From Lachnospiraceae bacterium (GTDB lineage: Bacteria; Bacillota; Clostridia; Lachnospirales; Lachnospiraceae), in the NCBI GenBank assembly GCA_009774585.1, contig VSOA01000256.1, forward strand, positions 1 to 5,470: a stretch of 5,470 bases of DNA, given 5' to 3'. The position numbers and the translations under genes were made by a program. Shown one piece after another: positions 1-4,792 of the stretch. The stretch's first letter is position 1, and every line of letters starts with the position of its first letter. The notes beneath the pieces are model-generated. The model made no database searches. It was given only the letters and a program-made list of their open reading frames with translations, and was not told the origin of the DNA.

Positions 1-20
1 ACTATAAATTACCAAATTAT

Positions 21-49
21 ATTATACAGTAAATTAATTTATTTGAAAA
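21..49 (-). promoter_or_regulatory. Possible sigma-A promoter reading out of the window
   Basis: On the minus strand a perfect -10 hexamer TATAAT (26-21) lies 17 bp downstream of a 4/6 match to the -35 box, TTTTCA (49-44). It sits after the terminator of the LacI-type gene and would drive a minus-strand gene beyond position 1. The DNA here is extremely AT-rich, so a chance match is quite possible and no downstream gene is visible. Confidence 0.3.
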
Positions 50-61
50 TATTTTTTCTTT

Positions 62-120
62 CTAAAATAAAAGCCTCCAAAATATAAGCCGCATAAAAGC
101 CTCGACCAAAATAAAAGGCT
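62..120. repeat. Degenerate short direct repeats
   Basis: Variants of the word AAAATAAAAGCC recur about every 14-15 bp in the AT-rich region after the LacI-type gene: 62-76, 77-90 (ccaaaatataagcc), a shortened copy at 91-103 (ataaaagcctc) and 106-120 (ccaaaataaaaggct). The copies are imperfect. On the minus strand each gives a GGCTTTTAT-like T-rich word, so they may act as back-up T-tracts behind the terminator. Simple slippage in low-complexity DNA is an equal explanation. Nothing else is seen in 1-107 apart from the possible promoter. Confidence 0.45.
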
Positions 121-154
121 GGAGAAACGTCAGCCTTTATAACGTCTCTCCAGC
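108..154 (-). terminator. Intrinsic terminator of the LacI-type gene
   Basis: Read on the minus strand, the arm GCTGGAGAGACGT (154-142) pairs with ACGTTTCTCCAGC (130-118). This gives 13 bp including one G-U pair, with an 11-nt loop, followed directly by CTTTTATTTT (117-108). That is a standard Rho-independent terminator. The upstream arm lies inside the last codons of the repressor gene, and the stop codon (139-137) falls in the loop. A second, mutually exclusive hairpin can form from the loop and the downstream arm (140-131 with 121-111), also followed by Ts. Confidence 0.85.
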
Positions 155-1141
155 TATCATTTTACAGTCCAGAATGATACTCTCCGTTCCGTCCGCTTCA
201 CCATTCATCAGTTTAAACAGCAGTTTTACCGCTTCTTTCGCCACCTGTTCTACCGGATTATAAATCGTATTCAGCCTCGGCGAAACATAATCTAACATAT
301 CAATACCGTCAAACCCCATGATGCCGTAGTCTTTTCCGGCCTTTATACCTTCGCCGCTCATATACTTCATAATATCCAAGGCAAAGATATCTCCGGAACA
401 GAAGAATGCCGTCCGTTTATTTGTATTTCGCAGTTCTTCATACGCCCGTGCCGCATACGCCTCGTTTCTGTCTATCACGACGCTCTCTGCCTCCGGCTTC
501 CGGCCGCCGTTCCAAGAATATACCGCTTCCTCAAATCCATCCAGTCTCTGCCGGTGAACATATGTATTCTCTTCACTGCGTTCAAGCGGCGGGCACACAA
601 ACACAATCTTCTCATAGCCCTTTCGTAAGATTTCTTCCGTTGCCTCTCTTGCCGCTTTCTTTTCCTCTATGCTCACAAAAGGCAGATCCTCGGCAATCTT
701 GTTACCAATCGTCACAATCGGCGTATCAAGACGGTTCAGAAAGTCCCTGTACTCGCTTCCCTGATTGACGGAAGATAAGATAATCCCGTCCACATGATAA
801 TCAACCAGTCTCTCAAGCTGCTCCCGCTCCATCTCTTTATTCTGCTCATGGAGCGTAATATTGACGAAGTACCCTCTTTCCCTTGCTTCCGTTCCGATGG
901 CGGAAAGCAGTTGGGAAAAATATCTGTTATTGACGTCGAGCACTACCACGCCGATATAGAAAGTCTGCCCTTTGACTAATCCCCTTGCCAAAAGATCCGG
1001 ACGGTATCCGCATTCTTTTGCCTTTGTCAGGATCAGCTCCTTAGTCTGCGGGTTGATTCTGCCTGTATCCGTAAGCGCCCGATGCACCGTCATTCGTGAA
1101 ACGCCGCACATCTGGGCAAGTTCTTTTGCTGTGACTGCCAC
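137..1141 (-). CDS. LacI/GalR-family transcriptional regulator
   Basis: Cytoplasmic sugar-responsive DNA-binding protein of 334 aa, the usual length for the LacI/GalR family. An N-terminal helix-turn-helix spans about residues 4-23 (TAKELAQMCGVSRMTVHRAL). The hinge helix PDLLARGLVKG (48-58) carries the leucine expected to insert into the operator minor groove. A periplasmic-binding-protein-like effector domain runs from about 62 to the end, with landmarks IGVVVLD (63-69), DGIILSS (118-124), RLDGF (199-203) and GIMGFDGID (273-281). The start is GTG, with GGGAGG six bases upstream (1153-1148). It follows the arabinofuranosidase gene by 63 bp, on the same strand, with its own candidate promoter in between. 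By context it probably represses the arabino-oligosaccharide cluster and is released by an arabinose-derived ligand. That target and ligand are inferred, and no clear operator is visible in the window. Its terminator overlaps the last codons. Confidence 0.93.
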   Translation of the reverse strand: MAVTAKELAQMCGVSRMTVHRALTDTGRINPQTKELILTKAKECGYRPDLLARGLVKGQTFYIGVVVLDVNNRYFSQLLSAIGTEARERGYFVNITLHEQNKEMEREQLERLVDYHVDGIILSSVNQGSEYRDFLNRLDTPIVTIGNKIAEDLPFVSIEEKKAAREATEEILRKGYEKIVFVCPPLERSEENTYVHRQRLDGFEEAVYSWNGGRKPEAESVVIDRNEAYAARAYEELRNTNKRTAFFCSGDIFALDIMKYMSGEGIKAGKDYGIMGFDGIDMLDYVSPRLNTIYNPVEQVAKEAVKLLFKLMNGEADGTESIILDCKMIAGETL

Positions 1142-1185
1142 TTTATGCCTCCCGCTATGGTAAATTTCTCTACGACTTTACTGAT

Positions 1186-1215
1186 AGTATAACATTGGGA
1201 CTCATTAAATTGCAA
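1186..1215 (-). promoter_or_regulatory. Candidate promoter of the LacI-type gene (extended -10)
   Basis: On the minus strand TATACT (1191-1186, 5/6 to consensus) is preceded by TGT, forming a TGn extended -10. The 4/6 -35 candidate TTGCAA (1215-1210) is 18 bp upstream and overlaps the last codons of the arabinofuranosidase gene. Initiation near 1179 would leave a leader of about 38 nt before the GTG. This suggests the regulator can be expressed independently of the operon ahead of it; readthrough is also possible, because no terminator is seen between the genes. A weak inverted repeat, GTAAA/TTTAC (1160-1164 and 1177-1181), lies just downstream. Confidence 0.5.
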
Positions 1216-2719
1216 TTCTTACCATATTCCATGACAACGCCGGCAGACGGCTGGTCAGAACGCCCTGCGCAAGACTGCTTGTATCGCTTTGTTCAGGCTT
1301 TACCCTTTCATGATTCTCCAAATTAGTCGCTTTCTTGTCCAAGGAATGCATGGTCACATGCTCTATGACGCGAACCGCCTCAAATCCCTGCAATTCCAAC
1401 GCAATCTCCGCCATCTCCCCTTCCATACGGTTAACGGCAAACAATACCACCTCTTTCTTCTCCTCATTATGCACAACAACATAATCCACATAAGGAACCT
1501 GCTTTCTCAATGCGCAATCGTATGCCGGAATCTCATCCACACCCTGCAGCACCTTACCGGAACCGTAATTTGCCATGTGCATAAAGGGATAATAAATCGG
1601 CTGAACCCATACTTCTCCTTCCTCTTTGGTCATAATTGCGGCGCTGATATTGGTCAGAAGCGACTGACAGGCAATCTTGATCCGGTCGGCATATTTTAGG
1701 AAATTCATCATCATGCCCGCAAACAGCAGCGCGTCTTCCATCGTATAAATCTGTTCACTTAAGTGCGGCGCCACCTGCCAAGGGCTTGCGTCCACCGAAG
1801 CCGCTACTTCCTTATCCGGCACCGACCATACGCCCCACTCATCAAAACTAATGTAGATAGTCTTATCTGAACGGTGCCATGCCTTGACGTAATCGCATGT
1901 TCCGATCACGGTTTTGATATAGTCTTCCATATCAAGCGACTGTGAGAGGAAACTCTCCGTTCCCATTTCCTGTCCGCCGTAATATTGATGCAGAGAAATA
2001 TAATCCACATAAGGATAAGTATATTTTAAGGTTTCCGCCTCCCAATCCGGGTAGGTCTTCATATCGGATTTAGAACTGCCGCAGGAGACTACCTTGATAT
2101 CTGCATCAACCTGTTTCATTGCCTTGGCTGTCTCCTGTGCAAGCCGCCCGTATTCCTGTGCAGTTTTATGCCCAATCTGCCAGTCCCCGTCCATCTCGTT
2201 ACCCAGACACCATGTCTTTATGCCGTAAGGTATCTCTACGCCGTGTTCTTTTCTTAAGTCACTGTAATAAGTTCCTCCTTCCATATTACAGTACTCCACG
2301 AGCGATACGGCATTCTCGATGCCCTTCGTACCAAGATTCACCGCAAAAACAGGCTCGATGCCAGCCTTCCTCGCCCATTTCATAAACTCATTTGTTCCAA
2401 CTTCATTCGTCTCGATGGCGCGCCATGCAATCTCCAGCCTGCGGGGACGGTTTTCTACCGGACCAACTCCGTCACGCCAGTCATAGCAGGAAACAAAATT
2501 TCCGCCGGGATAACGCACCGCTGTCACGCCCATCTCTTTTACTTTGTCAAGAACATCCCTACGAAATCCGTCCTCATCCGCCGTCTCGTGAGACGGCTCG
2601 TAAATCCCCGTATATACTACCCTGCCCATATGTTCCACGAAAGACCCGTAAATTCTTTTATCAATCTCTCCTTTTACAAAATTTCTGTTGACGATTATAT
2701 GTGATTGTTCTTTTCCCAT
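1205..2719 (-). CDS. abfA: Alpha-L-arabinofuranosidase, GH51
   Basis: Cytoplasmic exo-glycosidase that releases non-reducing terminal alpha-L-arabinofuranosyl units from arabino- or arabinoxylo-oligosaccharides by a retaining mechanism. The protein is 504 aa with no signal peptide, typical of bacterial GH51. A (beta/alpha)8 barrel fills roughly residues 20-380 and a beta-sandwich the C-terminus. Landmarks are the N-terminal IYGSFVEHMGRVVYTGIYEP, VRYPGGNFVSCYDWRDGVGP, the acid/base Glu175 in WCLGNEMDG, and the nucleophile Glu294 in ISFDEWGVW. With the start chosen here, both glutamates carry exactly the numbers known for Geobacillus stearothermophilus AbfA (E175, E294). The ATG at 2719 is preferred over an upstream in-frame TTG (2731) because GGAG lies six bases before the ATG and the TTG overlaps that site. 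It follows the transporter genes after a structured 257-bp gap, matching the B. subtilis araNPQ-abfA order. Exact substrate (arabinan versus arabinoxylan fragments) cannot be read from the sequence. Confidence 0.96.
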   Translation of the reverse strand: MGKEQSHIIVNRNFVKGEIDKRIYGSFVEHMGRVVYTGIYEPSHETADEDGFRRDVLDKVKEMGVTAVRYPGGNFVSCYDWRDGVGPVENRPRRLEIAWRAIETNEVGTNEFMKWARKAGIEPVFAVNLGTKGIENAVSLVEYCNMEGGTYYSDLRKEHGVEIPYGIKTWCLGNEMDGDWQIGHKTAQEYGRLAQETAKAMKQVDADIKVVSCGSSKSDMKTYPDWEAETLKYTYPYVDYISLHQYYGGQEMGTESFLSQSLDMEDYIKTVIGTCDYVKAWHRSDKTIYISFDEWGVWSVPDKEVAASVDASPWQVAPHLSEQIYTMEDALLFAGMMMNFLKYADRIKIACQSLLTNISAAIMTKEEGEVWVQPIYYPFMHMANYGSGKVLQGVDEIPAYDCALRKQVPYVDYVVVHNEEKKEVVLFAVNRMEGEMAEIALELQGFEAVRVIEHVTMHSLDKKATNLENHERVKPEQSDTSSLAQGVLTSRLPALSWNMVRIAI

Positions 2720-2725
2720 GTCATT

Positions 2726-2729
2726 CTCC
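2726..2729 (-). promoter_or_regulatory. Ribosome binding site fixing the abfA start
   Basis: GGAG (2729-2726) stands six bases upstream of the ATG at 2719. The alternative TTG start at 2731 shares its G with this site and has no comparable upstream sequence (only GCGCAGAA), so the shorter 504-aa protein is the better model. Confidence 0.8.
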
Positions 2730-2743
2730 AATTCTGCGCACGC

Positions 2744-2802
2744 TTTTCACGCATACTGAGTTTGTGTCGAGTGCGCGCAGACACAAATCTCGTGTGTGAA
2801 AA
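2744..2802 (-). repeat. Long imperfect hairpin before abfA
   Basis: On the minus strand TTTTCAC pairs with GTGAAAA (2802-2796 with 2750-2744). Inside this, four further pairs including wobbles, CTC with GAG, and GACACAAA with TTTGTGTC (2787-2780 with 2768-2761) continue the stem, to about 22 bp. Interruptions are a 3-nt ACT-type bulge and a single base. The 11-nt loop (2779-2769) holds GCGCAC, complementary to GTGCGC (2741-2736) just before the abfA ribosome binding site, so a pseudoknot is possible. An alternative hairpin uses 2817-2809 with 2802-2794 (9 bp, 6-nt loop). Confidence 0.6.
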
Positions 2803-2815
2803 ATTTACTTTTCAC
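2747..2815 (-). CDS. Possible 22-aa leader peptide upstream of abfA
   Basis: A short frame starts at GTG (2815-2813), five bases after a perfect GGAGG (2825-2821), and ends at TGA 27 bp before the abfA start. The peptide would read MKSKFFTHEICVCAHSTQTQYA (first half MKSKFFTHEIC, second half VCAHSTQTQYA). An in-frame ATG at 2827 overlaps the GGAGG and is less likely. The frame is almost entirely inside the long hairpin, so its codons may be a by-product of the palindrome. I recognise no family and no membrane segment. A leader-peptide role in controlling abfA is possible but speculative. Confidence 0.2.
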   Translation of the reverse strand: MKSKFFTHEICVCAHSTQTQYA

Positions 2816-2858
2816 ACTAACCTCCATAATTCCGCTTTACAGAATCTCAAAATCCAAA

Positions 2859-2874
2859 GACAAGCAAGCTTGTC
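2859..2874. repeat. Small perfect hairpin
   Basis: GACAAG and CTTGTC (2859-2864 and 2869-2874) form a 6-bp stem with a 4-nt loop, two bases away from the larger hairpin at 2877-2904. On the minus strand it is followed by TTTGGATTTTG. That is too weak and broken to call a terminator. Confidence 0.5.
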
Positions 2875-2876
2875 CG

Positions 2877-2904
2877 GGAGAATGCCGCATTTTTGGCATT
2901 CTCC
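2877..2904. repeat. Perfect 10-bp inverted repeat
   Basis: GGAGAATGCC (2877-2886) and GGCATTCTCC (2895-2904) are perfect reverse complements around an 8-nt loop, GCATTTTT. The ATGCC/GGCAT core is shared with the inner stem of the neighbouring fold at 2951-2964. No T-tract follows on the minus strand, so it is not a standard terminator for this operon. Confidence 0.7.
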
Positions 2905-2989
2905 AGTGTGAGAAAGATTTGCTTAGCAAATCGTAGTACTTCTTGACGAAATGCCCTCTGGCATGAGTCTTAGAAGTACTTCTCACACT
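2905..2989 (-). other. Predicted three-way-junction fold at the transporter 3' end
   Basis: An outer 9-bp stem, AGTGTGAGA (2989-2981) with TCTCACACT (2913-2905), encloses two arms. The first is a 9-bp stem, AGTACTTCT (2980-2972) with AGAAGTACT (2943-2935), capped by GAC/GTC and ATGCC/GGCAT pairs around an AGAG loop. The second is the 7-bp hairpin GATTTGC-TAA-GCAAATC (2932-2916). The main stems are perfect and junction spacers are 0-2 nt, giving about 33 bp in 85 nt. The outer stem overlaps the permease stop codon (2990-2988). The fold was made by eye, with no energy calculation. It may stabilise the transporter mRNA, be a processing site, be a repetitive palindromic element, or be part of a regulatory leader for abfA. 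Confidence 0.6.
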
Positions 2990-3821
2990 ATTCCTTCATT
3001 CCGGCTGTCGCCACGCCTTCGATAAAATATTTCTGACAGAAAATATATAAAACAAGCAGCGGCGTCAGTGAAATCATCGTCGCCGCGAGCGTCGGTCCGT
3101 ACTTGATGACTTTATTTCCCACTAAGACCGCCAGCCCCGCCGACAATGTCCTTTTATTCTGTGAACTGGTAAGCATCAGCGGATATAACAGATCATTCCA
3201 GTTATTCATAAAATGAAAAATCCCCAGACTCACAAGCGCAGGCTTGCAGAGCGGCAGCATAATAGATCGAAAAATCCGAAACTCGCTCATCCCGTCTATC
3301 CTTCCCGACTCTTCCAGAGATTTGGGCAGCCCTGTAAAAAAGGAACTCATCATATAAATTCCGAACGCACTGGTCGCGCGCGGCAGTATCAGCCCAAGAT
3401 ATGTATCTAGCAGGTGAAATTTGTACACTTCGATATAAAGCGGCGTCATAATAATCTGAAACGGAACCATCATGGTCAACAGAATAATCGAAAACAAAAG
3501 CTTTGAACCTTTAAACCTCATCCGCGCAAACGCATATCCCGCCATCGAATCAAACAACAGGCTGACGATCGTCACTCCTCCCGCAAAAATAACGGTATTC
3601 TTGGTCATTTCAAAAATAGGTATGCTGTCTCCTACATACAAGTACTGGTGCAGCGTCCACTCCTCCGGGAAAAACTGCGGCGGAAACTTAATCACCCCCA
3701 CATCCGTCTTAAATGATGACACGAGCAGCCATAGGATGGGAAGAATCACCGAAAAGGCAATCAGACCCGTAAAAATCACCCCTGCCACAGTCGATAATTT
3801 TACTCTTTTAACTTTATTCAT
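2988..3821 (-). CDS. Sugar ABC transporter permease, CUT1 (MalG/AraQ type)
   Basis: Inner-membrane subunit that forms half of the translocation channel of a carbohydrate importer. The protein is 277 aa, normal for MalG/AraQ-like permeases. Six membrane segments are apparent at about 11-35, 76-98, 108-133, 140-160, 193-215 and 245-264. The cytoplasmic EAA loop, which contacts the ATPase, appears as EESGRIDG (170-177) with the closing LP at 189-190. The C-terminus YFIEGVATAGMKE resembles the conserved end of this subfamily. I chose the ATG at 3821 because GGGGAGG (3834-3828) is six bases ahead; an upstream ATG at 3827 directly abuts that site. The start overlaps the stop of the preceding permease by 8 bp, indicating translational coupling. 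By order it corresponds to B. subtilis AraQ, but specificity for arabino-oligosaccharides is inferred from the adjacent abfA. Its stop codon lies within the large fold downstream. Confidence 0.94.
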   Translation of the reverse strand: MNKVKRVKLSTVAGVIFTGLIAFSVILPILWLLVSSFKTDVGVIKFPPQFFPEEWTLHQYLYVGDSIPIFEMTKNTVIFAGGVTIVSLLFDSMAGYAFARMRFKGSKLLFSIILLTMMVPFQIIMTPLYIEVYKFHLLDTYLGLILPRATSAFGIYMMSSFFTGLPKSLEESGRIDGMSEFRIFRSIMLPLCKPALVSLGIFHFMNNWNDLLYPLMLTSSQNKRTLSAGLAVLVGNKVIKYGPTLAATMISLTPLLVLYIFCQKYFIEGVATAGMKE

Positions 3822-4731
3822 CTGCATCCTCCCCTCGGCTTAATATAAACTTCCGCAGGACAAACGTCATCACCGCCACGATCACAAACAGATAGACGGA
3901 AATTGCCGAAGCATACCCCAAATCGTAAGGCGCCGTCTGAAATCCTCTGTCATAAATGTACTGCACAACCGTTTCCGTCTTGTTGAGCGGTCCTCCCTGC
4001 GTCATAACATACGCCTGATCAAACATCTGCATAGCGCCTATTGTTGAAGTGACGATGCAGAAGCTGATGGTCGGCCAGATACCCGGTATCGTGATATGGA
4101 TAAATCTGCAAAAGCTTCCCGCGCCGTCCATCTCCGCCGCCTCGTACAGCGATTGCGAAATATTGAGCACGGCTGCCGCGAGTAAAGTCAACGTATACCC
4201 GAATCCCTTCCAAGCCGTTACAACGATCACCGTAGGCATGGCAAGCTTCGGATCTTTTAAGAACGCGATGGTTTCAAGTCCCGCCTGTTTTAACCAGTAT
4301 GCAATAAGTCCCATATTCGGATCGAGCAGCATAGACCACACGATACCGATTGCCGTCATGGAACAGACGAACGGCAGATAATAGACAGAACGGAGCAGCT
4401 TGGAATATCTGCTGTTCTTAGACAGGCATACGGTCAATAATAATGCAAGTCCGACCTGCAGCGGCACTTCCAACAATGTAAAGTAAAGACTGTTAAAGGT
4501 GGCGTTCCTTACCCTGTCGTCCTCAAACAGCCGGAAGAAATTTTTCAGTCCCACAAACTGAACATCCTTCATGAATATATTCATATCCGTTATACTGATA
4601 ACAAAAGATGCTATCAGCGGAATAAATACGAATACGGATAAGATAATCATAGAAGGCATGATAAAAAGATACGCACTTTTCTGATTCTGCGCCTGATACC
4701 TTTTTCTTTTTGCTTTATTATTCGTCATCAT
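3814..4731 (-). CDS. Sugar ABC transporter permease, CUT1 (MalF/AraP type)
   Basis: Inner-membrane partner of the second permease; the two form the heterodimeric channel. The protein is 305 aa with a very basic N-terminus (KAKRKR) and about six membrane segments (20-46, 79-103, 114-136, 166-190, 220-236, 272-293). The EAA loop is clear: EAAEMDGAG (197-205) with IP at 215-216. The periplasmic-side GGPLNKTET (246-254) is a signature of MalF/UgpA/AraP-like permeases. Two adjacent ATGs (4731 and 4728) are possible starts: AGGAG lies ten bases before the first, and GAGGG four bases before the second. It follows the binding-protein gene after a terminator-like hairpin and overlaps the next permease. 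By position it corresponds to AraP. No ATPase gene is present in this cluster, as is usual for CUT1 importers that share a common MsmK/MsmX-type ATPase. Substrate is inferred from context. Confidence 0.94.
   Translation of the reverse strand: MMTNNKAKRKRYQAQNQKSAYLFIMPSMIILSVFVFIPLIASFVISITDMNIFMKDVQFVGLKNFFRLFEDDRVRNATFNSLYFTLLEVPLQVGLALLLTVCLSKNSRYSKLLRSVYYLPFVCSMTAIGIVWSMLLDPNMGLIAYWLKQAGLETIAFLKDPKLAMPTVIVVTAWKGFGYTLTLLAAAVLNISQSLYEAAEMDGAGSFCRFIHITIPGIWPTISFCIVTSTIGAMQMFDQAYVMTQGGPLNKTETVVQYIYDRGFQTAPYDLGYASAISVYLFVIVAVMTFVLRKFILSRGEDADE
3828..3834 (-). promoter_or_regulatory. Ribosome binding site fixing the second permease start
   Basis: GGGGAGG ends immediately before one ATG (3827) and six bases before a second in-frame ATG (3821). 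Only the second has workable spacing, so the protein should begin MNKVKRV. The site lies inside the end of the upstream permease gene, as expected for coupled translation. Confidence 0.8.
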
Positions 4732-4746
4732 TCCCTCGATTCTCCT

Positions 4747-4778
4747 AAAAAGAGTTGACTTATTAGGTCAACTCTTTT
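4747..4778 (-). terminator. Intercistronic hairpin with T-run (partial terminator)
   Basis: On the minus strand AAAAGAGTTGAC (4778-4767) and GTCAACTCTTTT (4759-4748) form a perfect 12-bp stem with a 7-nt loop, ending in five Ts (4751-4747). It lies 14 bp after the binding-protein stop and 16 bp before the first permease ATG; the T-run leads straight into the AGGAG ribosome binding site. It has the form of an intrinsic terminator. Since the permeases should be in the same operon, it probably lets only part of transcription through and stabilises the upstream message. That gives more binding protein than permease, a common arrangement in sugar ABC operons. Confidence 0.8.
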
Positions 4779-4792
4779 GATAGGCATCCGTC

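Larger units (their letters stand above)
2733..2989 (-). other. Highly structured intergenic region between transporter and abfA
   Basis: This gap between the second permease and abfA is almost filled by inverted repeats. Five complementary segments lie along it in transcription order: A AGTGTGAGA (2989-2981), B TCTCACACT (2913-2905), C AGTGTGAAAA (2818-2809), D TTTTCACAC (2802-2794) and E GTGAAAA (2750-2744). A pairs with B over 9 bp, B with C over 7 bp, C with D over 9 bp, and D with E over 7 bp that extend into a longer hairpin. Neighbouring pairings exclude each other, so the RNA could alternate between A:B + C:D and B:C + D:E. No clear sigma-A promoter or canonical terminator is seen. 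It could be an attenuator or switch, a processing/stability element separating transporter from enzyme expression, or a cluster of palindromic repeats. The pairing is directly visible; any function is inference. Confidence 0.6.

Noticed and set aside
406..768. Plus-strand open frame of about 120 codons opposite the LacI-type gene
   Set aside because: It lies wholly antisense within a well-conserved gene, has low-complexity Ser/Pro/Leu-rich content, no recognisable domain and no ribosome binding site. The other plus-strand frames opposite the arabinofuranosidase, permeases and binding protein were rejected for the same reasons.
1160..1181. Operator for the LacI-type regulator at GTAAA...TTTAC downstream of its promoter
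   Set aside because: The arms are only 5 bp with a 12-bp spacer and no central CG symmetry typical of LacI-family operators.
2832..2874. Promoter for abfA in the intergenic region (TTGTCT with TGTAAA, or TTGAGA with no good -10)
   Set aside because: The hexamer matches are at most 4/6 on one side or lack a partner at 16-18 bp. A separate abfA promoter cannot be supported from sequence.
2859..2932. Intrinsic terminator after the second permease
   Set aside because: The hairpins at 2859-2874, 2877-2904 and 2916-2932 are followed on the minus strand only by short or interrupted T stretches (TTTCTC, TTTGGATTTT, none). They are described as structured repeats instead.
2733..2989. CRISPR array or tRNA-like gene in the palindrome-rich gap
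   Set aside because: There are no regularly spaced identical direct repeats with unique spacers. The junction fold lacks a cloverleaf, a TPsiC-type arm and an acceptor end.
4019..4213. Short minus-strand frame inside the first permease gene
   Set aside because: It is an out-of-frame shadow in a clear permease coding region (EAA loop intact in the main frame), with no start-site support.
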